Below are positions 1 to 7,838 of a stretch of 55,066 nt of DNA, in pieces. Under the pieces are notes generated by a model. The model was not told the origin of the DNA, did no database searches, and was given only the letters and a program-made list of their open reading frames with translations. The translations under genes were made by a program, and so were the position numbers. Numbering within the stretch: the first letter of the stretch is position 1; the number at the start of each line of letters is the position of its first letter. The DNA lies in assembly GCF_019634815.1 (NCBI RefSeq), contig NZ_JAHCAP010000023.1:1-55066 (forward strand), in the 5' to 3' direction. The stretch comes from Dokdonella sp. (GTDB lineage Bacteria; Pseudomonadota; Gammaproteobacteria; Xanthomonadales; Rhodanobacteraceae).

Positions 1-772
1 CGCCGCCGTCGTCGCTGCGGTAAAGCATGCCGTCAACGGCGGCATACACCACGCCGCTCGGGCCAAAGCTGATGTCGCTGACGTTGGCGTAATACGGCGT
101 CGTTCCGCCGAACGTGAGCGCATCGCTCCAGGTCGCGCCGCCATCGGTGCTCAGGTAGATCGAGGCTGGATGCAGCGGGTCACCGGCGCCGTAGGGATAG
201 GAAACGCCGGCCGCCATGCGCAGCGGATTCGCTGGGTCGAACGCGAGCTTGTTGATCGGCACGCCGTTCGGCAAGCCGGTGCTGCTTGCAATGAAGCTCA
301 CGCCGCTGTTGGCGCTGGCCAGCACGCCATGGGCCGCGGTTGCAAGGTAGAGCATGCCGCCAGCACCGGGGGGATCGACAACGTCCGTCACCCGATCATT
401 GGCGGGCATGGTGTATCCGGTCTGCGTCCAGTTGTCGGCGCGATCCGTGCTGCGATTGAGGCGTCCGAAGCTGTCGAAAGTCCACAGCGTCGACGGGGCG
501 CCGGCATCGAGGGCCAAGGTGTCGAAATTGAACGCGGCCGAGCCGGCCAGGCCGGCTTCCTTGCGCGTCCAGCTCACGCCACCATCATTGCTGCGGAAGA
601 TTCCGCCGTTGGCCGAGGCGTACAGGATGCTTGGCATGGTCGGATCGACCAGCAGGCGATTGATGCGCCCGCCATAAGGCCCCTCGCTGGTCCAAACGCC
701 ACCACCGGCGAGAGCCAGGCCGGCGGGCAAGAGGCATGCGGCGAGCGCACAGGCAAACAGTCTGGTTTTCAT
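1..772 (-). CDS. Secreted Asp-box (BNR/sialidase-like repeat) protein, 3' end outside window
   Basis: Reading from an ATG at 772 on the minus strand gives an uninterrupted frame of 257 codons that runs off the window. It begins with a signal peptide (MKTRLFACALAACLLPAG..., cleavage probably after ALA near residue 23). The visible part carries several Asp-box motifs, S/T-x-D-x-G-x-x-W, for example SNDGGVSW near residue 58 and STDGGATW near residue 205, with further degenerate copies. Such boxes mark the turns of beta-propeller blades in sialidase/VPS10-like exported proteins. A ribosome site GGGGAG lies 8 bases before the ATG. The fold and export are well supported; no substrate can be inferred. 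It is divergent from the methyltransferase at 1194. Confidence 0.82.
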   Translation of the reverse strand, partial: MKTRLFACALAACLLPAGLALAGGGVWTSEGPYGGRINRLLVDPTMPSILYASANGGIFRSNDGGVSWTRKEAGLAGSAAFNFDTLALDAGAPSTLWTFDSFGRLNRSTDRADNWTQTGYTMPANDRVTDVVDPPGAGGMLYLATAAHGVLASANSGVSFIASSTGLPNGVPINKLAFDPANPLRMAAGVSYPYGAGDPLHPASIYLSTDGGATWSDALTFGGTTPYYANVSDISFGPSGVVYAAVDGMLYRSDDGG

Positions 773-1193
773 GATCGAACTCCCCGGCAGCTTGGAGGGC
801 GCTGCATCTTGCCCATCTTTGAACACCAATACGCAATTGTGCGCCGGAAAACGACAGCAAACGTGATCGGGTCGCTGGCCGTAGCGTGAACAGGCGCACG
901 GTGGATCGGGCAAACGTGCCATGCGGCTCAGCCGAGGCGGGTGCTGCGCAGCAGGCAGGACGCGATGGACATGGCGCCGGCACCGGCATCGTGCCAGCCA
1001 TGGACAGTTGCGCGCCCGTACCCGGTGTATCTCGTGGGATGTCAGTGGATCGATGGGGTCGGCGGCGCCATGCGTGGCATGGCCGCGCTGCCGCCATCTG
1101 CGCTGCCATGGCCGGTGAAGTGCATTTCCGGCATCCTGCTGCCCCGCCTTCGTATACAAGGCGCATCATTCAACCTGATGGAAAGGATTGCGG
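773..1193. other. Divergent intergenic region without a convincing gene (421 nt)
   Basis: This stretch separates the minus-strand Asp-box gene from the plus-strand methyltransferase, so promoters for both must lie here. Open frames cross it on both strands, but they have arginine- and alanine-rich shadow composition and no ribosome sites. I saw no clear -35/-10 pair, operator or repeat that I would defend. Confidence 0.5.
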
Positions 1194-1991
1194 ATGCAAC
1201 TGGATGAACTGGAGTCGCTGTTCACGCAGGCCGGCGGGACTGACCTGGCCTATCTTCGTCATCACTGGCGGCGCTATTGCCAGACCAAGCGCGAGCTGGA
1301 ATCGAGTCGGCCACTGCCGGTGGAGGCGAAGATCCTCGACGTCGGTGCGCACTGGCTGCATCAGGCCGCGCTGTACGCGGTCGATGGGCACAAGGTCCAC
1401 GCGCTGGATTTGCCGCTCACGCTCACGCTGCCGCAGGTGGAGGCTGCCGCGCACAAGCTCGGCATCACGCTGCTGTGCAACAGTGACCTGGAGCGTATCC
1501 CATCGCTGTCGACGGTTCCCGATGATTCATTCGACCTGGTCCTGTTTGCCGAGATCCTCGAACACATCACGTTCAACCCGGTACAGATGTGGCGCGAGAT
1601 CTACCGCGTGACGAAGCCGGGCGGGCGCATCGTGGTGACGACGCCGAACTACTATGCTGCGAGAGGGCGGCTATGGACGGCGCGTCGGTTCCTCGCCCGA
1701 CTCGGTGGGGGTATCGAGGTCCACGAGATACTTGGCCTGCACACCCATGGGCATCACTGGAAGGAGTATTCGCTGCGTGAGGTCATCAAGTATTTCACGC
1801 TGTTGTCGGCCGACTTCAATTGCATCAAGGCCAAGTGCGTGCACGAGTACAACCCCGGCTACGTCGGTACTGCGCCAACACCTGTGACGCGCTTGCTGGA
1901 AAACACATTCGCTTTGCTACGGCCTTGCCTGCACGTGGAGATCTGCGTGGAGGGCAAGTCTGGCGGGATACGCGTGGAGCCGCACTGGTAG
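1194..1991 (+). CDS. Class I SAM-dependent methyltransferase
   Basis: 265-residue protein. The ATG at 1194 is chosen over an in-frame TTG at 1188 because AAGGA at 1183-1187 sits 6 bases upstream. Residues about 45-60 hold the SAM-binding motif I (KILDVGAHWLHQ), where the glycine-rich loop is reduced to a single Gly. FDLVLFAEILEH near residue 110 is the motif II/III region, and REIYRVTKPGGRIVVTTPN near 130-150 is the usual post-core strand. The architecture resembles Methyltransf_11/UbiE-like enzymes that act on small molecules or glycans. A GLHTHGHHWKEYS stretch near 180-195 may shape the acceptor site. It stands alone and faces the convergent ptsI, so the substrate is unknown. Confidence 0.85.
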   Translation: MQLDELESLFTQAGGTDLAYLRHHWRRYCQTKRELESSRPLPVEAKILDVGAHWLHQAALYAVDGHKVHALDLPLTLTLPQVEAAAHKLGITLLCNSDLERIPSLSTVPDDSFDLVLFAEILEHITFNPVQMWREIYRVTKPGGRIVVTTPNYYAARGRLWTARRFLARLGGGIEVHEILGLHTHGHHWKEYSLREVIKYFTLLSADFNCIKAKCVHEYNPGYVGTAPTPVTRLLENTFALLRPCLHVEICVEGKSGGIRVEPHW

Positions 1992-2043
1992 GCCGTTGGC
2001 GCACGCGGCCCATCGAAGTCCGGGCAGTCGCCACAAGCAGCCG

Positions 2044-3774
2044 TCATGCCCCCATCCGCGCGAGCACGCGGTCGATCCGTTCGCGGGTGGGGGCGCGCAA
2101 GAGCGCGGCCGAGTGCTTGCGCAACTTCGCCAGGTCGAGACGGGCGATCATTTCGCGCACCTCGAGCAACACGCCCGGATGCATGCTGAAATCGGTCAGG
2201 CCGAGCGCGAGCAGAAGCGCGGTGTGCTTGCGATCGCCGGCCATTTCGCCGCACAGGCTCACACGCTTGCCGGCACGCTTGCCGATGGCAATGATCTGCG
2301 CAAGCAGGCAGAGCACGGCCGGATGCAGCGGGTCGTAGAGATTGGCCAGATGATCGTTGTTGCGATCGACCGCGAGTGTGTACTGCACGAGGTCGTTGGT
2401 GCCGATGGAGACGAAATCGAGCTCGTGGATCATCCCGGCCAGGGCGATCGCCGCGGCCGGTACCTCGATCATCGCGCCCAGTTCGACGTTCTCGGCGATT
2501 TCGTGACCGGCACTGCGCAAATCGCGTGCGCTTTCCTTGAGCAGGGCGCGCATCTGATGCATCTCCTCGGCGGCGCAGATCATCGGCACGAGGATGCGCA
2601 CGGGACCGTAAGCCGAGGCGCGCAGGATCGCGCGCAGTTGCGTGCGCATGAGTTCGGGGTGACGCAGCGACAGGCGCACGCCGCGCACGCCCAGCGCCGG
2701 GTTTTCCTCATCATCGAGCGCGAGGCCGCTGCTGTCGGCCTTGTCGGCACCGAGGTCGAGGGTGCGGATCGTGACCGGCAGCCCGCCCATGCCGAGCACG
2801 ACCTCGCGATAGGCAAGAAACTGCTCTTCCTCGTCGGGCAGTTCGCGTCGTTGGAGGAACAGGAATTCGGTGCGATACAAACCGATGCCGGCGGCGCCGC
2901 TGGCACGGGCCAGGGCGATGTCGGCGGCTGATTCGGCATTGGCGTACAGCGCGATCTCGGCGCCATCGTGCGTGCGCGTGTCGCGCTCGGCGAGCAGGGC
3001 GAGCTGGCGGCTGCGCTGCAGCGATTCGCGCTGCCAGGTGCGAAAGCGGGCGAGATCGGCCGAGCTGGGGTGGGCGATGACCTCGCCGGCTTCGCCATCG
3101 ATGAGGATGAGATCGCCGTCATGGATCGTGCTCAGGGCCTCGTGCGCGGCCACCACCATCGGCAGGTGCAGCGAGCGGGCGAGGATCGCGCCGTGCGAAA
3201 CGCGACTGCCTGAACTGAGCACCACGCCGAGCACGCCCAGTTCAGCCAGCGGCACCAGCTCGGACGGCGCCACGGTGTCGGTAACGAGGATCTCGCCGAC
3301 GCGCTCGGCAAGCTTGCGCTCCGCACTGCTGGATTCGCGCTGCAGACCCGCATGCACGCGTGCGATCACGTGCTCGACGTCTTCCTTGCGGCTGCGCAGG
3401 TAGGGGTCGTCCATGGCTTCGAACACTGCGACGAGGCGGTCTCGCTGCAGGTTGAGCGCGGCGCTGGCGCGCATGCGCCCGCGCCGGATCAGGTCGAAGA
3501 TGCCACTGGTGAGCTCGCGGTCGGCGAGCATGAGACTGTGCGCATCGATGAACTCGGCGACCTCGCGCGCCATCGCGCCGTGCAGCTTGTCGCGCAACAG
3601 GGCGAGTTCCTCGCGGGCGATTTCGATCGCGCGCTTGAGCCGGTCGAGCTCGCTGTCGACTTCGTCCTCGGGCAGTGGGCGCTCGTCGACGAGGTAGCGG
3701 CTCGGATGCTGCAGACGTGCGCGACCCAGGGCCATGCCGCGTGATGCACCGCTGCCGGTCAGGACGAAACGCAC
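2044..3774 (-). CDS. ptsI: Phosphoenolpyruvate-protein phosphotransferase (PTS enzyme I)
   Basis: 576 residues, normal for enzyme I. It transfers phosphate from PEP to HPr in the cytoplasm. The phosphorylated histidine lies in SHGAILARSLHLP (His194). The PEP-binding barrel has GIGLYRTEFLF near 296-306, IEVPAAA near 436 and the catalytic SLCGEMAGD (Cys508). The start is GTG at 3774, with GAGGA 10 bases upstream. It lies last in the ptsN-hprK-rapZ-EIIA-hpr-ptsI series, 195 bases after hpr. There is no EIIB or EIIC permease in the window, so this PTS is probably regulatory. The gene lacks the GAF domain of PtsP, so it is the canonical short enzyme I. Confidence 0.95.
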   Translation of the reverse strand: MRFVLTGSGASRGMALGRARLQHPSRYLVDERPLPEDEVDSELDRLKRAIEIAREELALLRDKLHGAMAREVAEFIDAHSLMLADRELTSGIFDLIRRGRMRASAALNLQRDRLVAVFEAMDDPYLRSRKEDVEHVIARVHAGLQRESSSAERKLAERVGEILVTDTVAPSELVPLAELGVLGVVLSSGSRVSHGAILARSLHLPMVVAAHEALSTIHDGDLILIDGEAGEVIAHPSSADLARFRTWQRESLQRSRQLALLAERDTRTHDGAEIALYANAESAADIALARASGAAGIGLYRTEFLFLQRRELPDEEEQFLAYREVVLGMGGLPVTIRTLDLGADKADSSGLALDDEENPALGVRGVRLSLRHPELMRTQLRAILRASAYGPVRILVPMICAAEEMHQMRALLKESARDLRSAGHEIAENVELGAMIEVPAAAIALAGMIHELDFVSIGTNDLVQYTLAVDRNNDHLANLYDPLHPAVLCLLAQIIAIGKRAGKRVSLCGEMAGDRKHTALLLALGLTDFSMHPGVLLEVREMIARLDLAKLRKHSAALLRAPTRERIDRVLARMGA

Positions 3775-3852
3775 GCCTGTTCATTCCTCGTTGGATTGCC
3801 GCGGCGGCGAATCGCACGCGGACTGCTTGTCGGCCAGCCATCACCTTGCCTG

Positions 3853-3874
3853 CCGGCAACGGCGCCATTGCCGG
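3853..3874. other. 22-bp near-perfect palindrome in the hpr-ptsI gap
   Basis: Arms CCGGCAA and TTGCCGG flank a GGCGCC centre; only one symmetric pair does not match. It lies 79 bases upstream of the ptsI start in the 195-base hpr-ptsI spacer. It could be an operator, an mRNA hairpin that sets the hpr/ptsI ratio, or chance in GC-rich DNA. There is no following T-run. Confidence 0.4.
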
Positions 3875-3969
3875 AGAGCGTGGCGCAAGCGATGGCAATT
3901 GTGCAATAGCCGCGCTCGCGTCCTGCTGTTCAGGTCACCGATTCGCGGACAGGCCGGGCCGCTGGCTCA

Positions 3970-4239
3970 CTACTGGCCCTCGTCGAACTTGCGCTCGAAC
4001 AGGTCCACCATGGTGTTCATCGCCGCTTCCTCGTCGGGACCGTCGGTGCGCAGCGTCAGCGGTGATCCGAGCCCGGCGGCGAGCATCATCACGCCCATGA
4101 TGCTCTTGGCGTTGACTTCGCGGCCGCGGCAGACGAGGAAGGCGCTGGCCTGATAGCCATGCAGAGCTTGCACGAGCTTGGCCGAGGCGCGCGCGTGCAG
4201 GCCGAGTTTGTTGCTGATGACGATGTCCCTTTCAATCAT
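3970..4239 (-). CDS. ptsH: HPr phosphocarrier protein
   Basis: 89 residues, typical HPr size. It accepts phosphate from enzyme I at His15 in NKLGLHARAS and passes it to EIIA proteins. The second regulatory site, Ser46 in NAKSIMGVMML, is present and fits with the HPr kinase/phosphorylase gene at 5546. Start is the ATG at 4239 (MIERDIV). The frame stays open further upstream, but only this start gives the normal HPr N-terminus. It follows the EIIA gene by 35 bases and precedes ptsI. Whether to call it HPr or NPr is a naming question, since no sugar permease is nearby. Confidence 0.94.
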   Translation of the reverse strand: MIERDIVISNKLGLHARASAKLVQALHGYQASAFLVCRGREVNAKSIMGVMMLAAGLGSPLTLRTDGPDEEAAMNTMVDLFERKFDEGQ

Positions 4240-4274
4240 GGTGTGTCGATGGATTTCGCTGCGGCATGGAGGGG

Positions 4275-4667
4275 TCAGGCATGATCGACGACGATGCCGC
4301 CACGACCGCCGCAGGCGGCGGTCTGCGCCAATTCGTCGAGTGATTGCTCGGGGTAGTTGAGGACACGCAGCAGCATCGGCAGGTTCAATCCGGACACGCA
4401 ATGCATGCGCACGCCGAGGCCAGGCAGGCGATGGGCGATATTGCAGGGCGTGGCGCCGTAAAGATCGGACAGCACCAATACACCATCGCCGCGGTCGAGC
4501 TCGCGCGCGCTGGCGGCCGCAGCGCGCAGCATTTGTTCGGGATCGGCGTCGGCGGCAACCTCGCGCACATCGACCGGCAAGGGCAGGCGGCCGAGCACGT
4601 GGCGCGCGGCCTTGACCAAGGCGGCGCCCATGGCTTCGTGGGTCATCAACAACACGCCAACACTCAT
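4275..4667 (-). CDS. PTS EIIA component, mannose/fructose family (regulatory)
   Basis: 130 residues, a single EIIA-Man domain. The phosphorylated His is at position 10 in MTHEAMG, at the end of the first beta strand. VLVLSDLYGATPCN near 63-77 and GLNLPMLLRVLNY near 94-106 are the other family landmarks. It normally takes phosphate from HPr. No EIIB, EIIC or EIID partner is encoded nearby, so a signalling rather than a transport role is likely, as proposed for similar proteobacterial clusters with hprK. It starts 12 bases after rapZ and is probably co-transcribed with rapZ, hpr and ptsI. Confidence 0.92.
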   Translation of the reverse strand: MSVGVLLMTHEAMGAALVKAARHVLGRLPLPVDVREVAADADPEQMLRAAAASARELDRGDGVLVLSDLYGATPCNIAHRLPGLGVRMHCVSGLNLPMLLRVLNYPEQSLDELAQTAACGGRGGIVVDHA

Positions 4668-4679
4668 TTCACGCGCCCG

Positions 4680-5552
4680 TCATGCCAGTTCACGATGGTA
4701 GGTCAGCACTTGGCCGTATTCGCCGCGCAGGCGTTCGGCCAGGCATTCGGCCAGATAGACCGAGCGGTGACGGCCGCCGGTGCAGCCGATGCAGATGGTC
4801 AGGTAGCCGCGCCCGCTGGCATCGAATCCGCGCAGCCAGCGTTGCAGGAAGCCGTGGATGTCATCGGCATAAGCCACCACCTCGGGGCGCGCGCCGAGCC
4901 ATTCGCGCACCGGTGCGTCCTTGCCCGACAGGGGGCGCAAGGCAGCCTCCCAGTGTGGATTGGGCAGCTGGCGCGCGTCGAACATGAAATCGGCCTCGGG
5001 CGGCACGCCATGACGGTAGGCAAAGGACTCGCACAGCAGGGTCACCGAGCCAGGTGCCAGATCCATCTCGGTGATGACCAGCCGGCGCAACTGATGCACG
5101 TTGAGAGTGCTGGTGTCCACCACGCGGTCGGCGAGCGCGACCAGTGGCCGCAGCAGGCGGCGCTCCTCGGCCAGCGCCTCGGCCAGGCTCAGGCCCTGTT
5201 CGGACAGCGGATGACGACGGCGCGTCTCGGCGTAGCGCTTGATCAACACGTCGTCGCGCGCGTCCAGAAACACCAGACGGTAGGCTACGCCCAGACGGGC
5301 CAGCTCTCCCAGCACCTTGGGCAGTTTGTCGCGCTGCTCGGCATGGTTGCGGACGTCGACGCCGACCGCGAGCTGACCGGGCGTACCGGCTTCGACCAAG
5401 GCGGGGATCAGCGCAGCCGGCAGATTGTCGACGCAGTAGTAGCCCAGATCCTCGAGCGTGCGCAGCGCCACGCTCTTGCCCGAGCCGGACAGGCCACTGA
5501 CGATGATGAGCTGGCGCGGGGGCGCGCTGACGCTGCCGGCACTGTCTACCAT
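4680..5552 (-). CDS. rapZ: RNase adapter / nucleotide-binding protein RapZ
   Basis: 290 residues, close to E. coli RapZ (284). The Walker A motif is GLSGSGKS at 20-27. The C-terminal RapZ domain holds [10 protein letters not shown] near 258-267, conserved in the metabolite-sensing part. In enterics RapZ binds glucosamine-6-phosphate and guides RNase E to GlmZ; here only family membership is certain. Its first 7 bases overlap the end of hprK, so the two are translationally coupled. Its place beside PTS genes is conserved from enterics to Xanthomonads. Confidence 0.95.
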   Translation of the reverse strand: MVDSAGSVSAPPRQLIIVSGLSGSGKSVALRTLEDLGYYCVDNLPAALIPALVEAGTPGQLAVGVDVRNHAEQRDKLPKVLGELARLGVAYRLVFLDARDDVLIKRYAETRRRHPLSEQGLSLAEALAEERRLLRPLVALADRVVDTSTLNVHQLRRLVITEMDLAPGSVTLLCESFAYRHGVPPEADFMFDARQLPNPHWEAALRPLSGKDAPVREWLGARPEVVAYADDIHGFLQRWLRGFDASGRGYLTICIGCTGGRHRSVYLAECLAERLRGEYGQVLTYHRELA

Positions 5553-6499
5553 GGCGGCAGGCGGCGCATCTGGTGCGCCTGTCGGTCGATGAAGGTTTGC
5601 GCCGGGTCGAAGCCCTTGCTCTTGAGCAGGTGGCTGCGTACCGCGGCTTCGCAGAGCACCGCGATGTTGCGGCCGGGCGCGACCGGAATCACGATCTGCG
5701 GCACCTGCACGTCCAGCACCTCGCGGTAGCCGACATCGCCGGTGAGACGCGTCATCGGATCGTTCGGTGGCGCGTCGAGCTTCTGCGGCTGCAGGTGCAC
5801 GATCAGGCGCAGATACTTGGACGGTTTGACTGCGGTATGGCCGAACATCTCGCGTACGTTGAGCACGCCCAGACCACGCACTTCGAGCAGGTCGCGCAGC
5901 ATTTCAGGGCAGGTGCCGTCGATCACGTCGGGTGCGATCAAGGTGAATTCGGGGGCATCGTCGGCGACCAGCCGGTGGCCGCGGGTAAGCAGTTCGAGCG
6001 CGAGCTCGCTCTTGCCGGTGCCGCTCTCGCCGGTGATCAGCACGCCGATCGAATAGACCTCCATGAGCACGCCATGCAGGGTGGTCTGACGCGCCAGCAT
6101 GCGCGCGAGCTGGTACTGCAGGTAGGTGAGCAGTTCATGGCCACGCTTGGGGCTGATCCACAGCGGCGTGTGGGTTTCCTCGGCCGCTTCGCGCAGATCC
6201 GAAGGAATGGCCTGATCCTTGGTCACCAGCAGCGCGGTTGGCTGCGAGGAGAAGATCTTCTGCACGGTTTCCCAGCGTTGGCGCGAATCCAGTGCATCGA
6301 GGTAACGCAGTTCCTCGCTGCCGATGATCTGCACCTTGTTGGGATAGATGACGTTCAGGTAGCCGACCATCGATGGACGGCGTTCCATCGAGGTGTCGAT
6401 CTCGATCGCGCGATTCTCGCCACGCATGCCGGCCAGCCAACGCAGGCCGAAGCGGGCACCGATGGCGTCGAACAGTTGGCGTGCGGTCAGACGATCCAT
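5546..6499 (-). CDS. hprK: HPr kinase/phosphorylase
   Basis: 317 residues, normal for HprK. It phosphorylates and dephosphorylates Ser46 of HPr. The N-terminal domain covers roughly 1-130. The catalytic domain has the P-loop GESGTGKS at 157-164, a conserved His at 142 (TTLHGV), the LVADDAP strand at 178-183 and the HprK signature near 206-216 ([13 protein letters not shown]). The matching Ser46 is present in HPr at 3970. Having HprK, RapZ, HPr and EIIA-Man together marks a regulatory circuit unlike the enteric nitrogen PTS, which lacks HprK. It is coupled to rapZ by a 7-bp overlap and lies 83 bases after ptsN. Confidence 0.95.
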   Translation of the reverse strand: MDRLTARQLFDAIGARFGLRWLAGMRGENRAIEIDTSMERRPSMVGYLNVIYPNKVQIIGSEELRYLDALDSRQRWETVQKIFSSQPTALLVTKDQAIPSDLREAAEETHTPLWISPKRGHELLTYLQYQLARMLARQTTLHGVLMEVYSIGVLITGESGTGKSELALELLTRGHRLVADDAPEFTLIAPDVIDGTCPEMLRDLLEVRGLGVLNVREMFGHTAVKPSKYLRLIVHLQPQKLDAPPNDPMTRLTGDVGYREVLDVQVPQIVIPVAPGRNIAVLCEAAVRSHLLKSKGFDPAQTFIDRQAHQMRRLPPW

Positions 6500-6582
6500 G
6501 CTCGGAACGGGTCGATGGGTATTTTCCGGATTTGCGGAGCGGGTGTTCGTCCGAGTGTAGCGTACGCTGCGTGATTATCCGA

Positions 6583-7035
6583 TCACGCGGCGGCGCGCAG
6601 CGCGCCACGCAAGGTGGCGAGCAGGGTCGCGGCATCCTTGGCACCGCGCAGAGCCGCGGTGACATCGCCATTGGAGAACAGCTCGGCCAGCTCGGCGAGC
6701 AGTTTGAGGTGCTGATCAGTGAAGTGCGCGGGCACCAGCAGAGCCGCCACCAGATCCACCGGCACGCCATCGTCGGCGCCGAAATCGACCGGCGTCGACA
6801 GCCGCACGAAGGCGGCGCTGGCGTGTTCCACCGCGGCGCTGCGGCCATGTGGAATTGCCACGCCGTGGCCGAGTCCGGTGCCACCCAGGCGTTCGCGCGC
6901 GCGCAAGGCATCGCGTGCGACGGTGCTGTCGTCGTTGCACAGCAGGCTTGCGATCTGGTCGATCAGGGCATCCTTGCTGCCCGCTGCAAGGTCGATGCGG
7001 ACGCGATCGATGGGCAGGAGATCAAGAAACGGCAT
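6583..7035 (-). CDS. ptsN: PTS EIIA-Ntr regulatory protein
   Basis: 150 residues from the ATG at 7035 (MPFLDLLPIDRV); a longer frame starts at 7074 but would add an untypical leader. The EIIA-Ntr domain is complete: LGHGVAIPHGR carries the phosphorylated His63, and the DFGADDGVPVDLVAALLVP segment is characteristic. It receives phosphate from HPr/NPr and in other proteobacteria controls potassium transport and other targets. It lies between hpf and hprK, the usual sigma-54-linked position, but is separated from hpf by 326 bases. Confidence 0.93.
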   Translation of the reverse strand: MPFLDLLPIDRVRIDLAAGSKDALIDQIASLLCNDDSTVARDALRARERLGGTGLGHGVAIPHGRSAAVEHASAAFVRLSTPVDFGADDGVPVDLVAALLVPAHFTDQHLKLLAELAELFSNGDVTAALRGAKDAATLLATLRGALRAAA

Positions 7036-7361
7036 GGCGGGACCCGGATCGCCGAGACAGCGGACAAGCGCCACAGTCTAGCAGGCCGTGGCACCGCTGC
7101 AGTCTTTGGTTCGCGCGAGAAGGCCAAGCGGGACGCAACGGCCTGAAATTCCGGATCCGCCGCACTGCAGGAAGTGGGGGCGCCGCGCGCATGGCGCGAC
7201 AGGCGCCGGGCAGCGCGGCATCGGCTGGCGGTGCACGCCGCAAGGATTGGATTTGCTGCGTGCCGAAATGGCGACCGGCGCGATCGCGCCGGTCTGATGG
7301 GGGCAGGCATGCGCAGGCAATGTCTGCCGAGGTTGGGTGAATCAGTGCGGCTTCGGGGCGT
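7036..7361. other. hpf-ptsN intergenic region (326 nt), no gene seen
   Basis: This is the longest gap inside the rpoN-pts cluster. It contains the perfect palindrome at 7273-7294 but no frame with coding character. It probably holds the 3' end of the rpoN-hpf message and a promoter for ptsN and the PTS genes, although I could not pick convincing -35/-10 boxes. Confidence 0.5.
7273..7294 (-). terminator. Perfect 22-bp palindrome downstream of hpf, possible terminator or processing hairpin
   Basis: GACCGGCGCGA followed directly by its exact reverse complement gives an 11-bp arm on each side; in RNA a stem of about 9 bp with a 4-base loop is expected. It lies 68 bases after the hpf stop. There is no U-run after it, so Rho-independent termination is uncertain; it could instead protect the rpoN-hpf mRNA end. 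Confidence 0.45.
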
Positions 7362-7682
7362 TCAGCCGTAACGCGTGGCACGAACCTCGTTGGCGTTGTG
7401 ATCGGTGAGTTTTTCCTTGTGCTTGCGCAACTGCGCTTCCACGCGATCGACCAGGGCATCGATCGAGGCATACATGTCGGGCGCGGTGGCGACCGCGTGC
7501 AGGGTCTTGCCGGACAGTTGCAAGGTGACTTCAGCCTTGTGCAGGAGTTTCTCGACACCGAGGATGACCGAGACATCGTGCCATTGGTCGTAGACGCGCG
7601 TGATCCGTTCGAACTTGGTTTGCGCATAATCGCGCAGCGCCGGAGTGACTTCGACCTGATGACCTTTCACGTTGATCTGCAT
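7362..7682 (-). CDS. hpf: Ribosome hibernation promoting factor, short form
   Basis: 106 residues from the ATG at 7682, which has GAGGA 8 bases upstream. It matches the HPF/YfiA N-terminal fold (MQINVKGHQVEVTPALRDY..., then KAEVTLQLSGKTLHAVA and DMYASIDALVDRVEAQLRKHKEK). It binds the 30S subunit in stationary phase and promotes 100S dimers. The C-terminal dimerisation domain of long HPF is absent, as usual in gammaproteobacteria. It directly follows rpoN (157 bases after the rpoN stop), the classic order rpoN-hpf-ptsN. Confidence 0.94.
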   Translation of the reverse strand: MQINVKGHQVEVTPALRDYAQTKFERITRVYDQWHDVSVILGVEKLLHKAEVTLQLSGKTLHAVATAPDMYASIDALVDRVEAQLRKHKEKLTDHNANEVRATRYG

Positions 7683-7838
7683 GGCTGCTTTCCTCAAAGG
7701 CGGCAGCACGTCGGCTGCCAGTCGTACAAGCCGCGATGGCGATGTGGCGCTGATCGCGGTCCACAAGTTTCGACACGGGTTCTCGCCTCGGGTTCCCCTC
7801 CTTTGCTTATGGCGTTTGCCGAAGCCGGAGCGGCCGCC

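Noticed and set aside
886..1611. Plus-strand frame of 241 codons in the gap before the methyltransferase
   Set aside because: It overlaps the methyltransferase in another frame and has shadow-like Arg/Ser-rich composition.
3242..3898. Minus-strand frame of 218 codons overlapping ptsI
   Set aside because: It is in another frame on the same strand as ptsI, arginine-rich, and lacks any domain.
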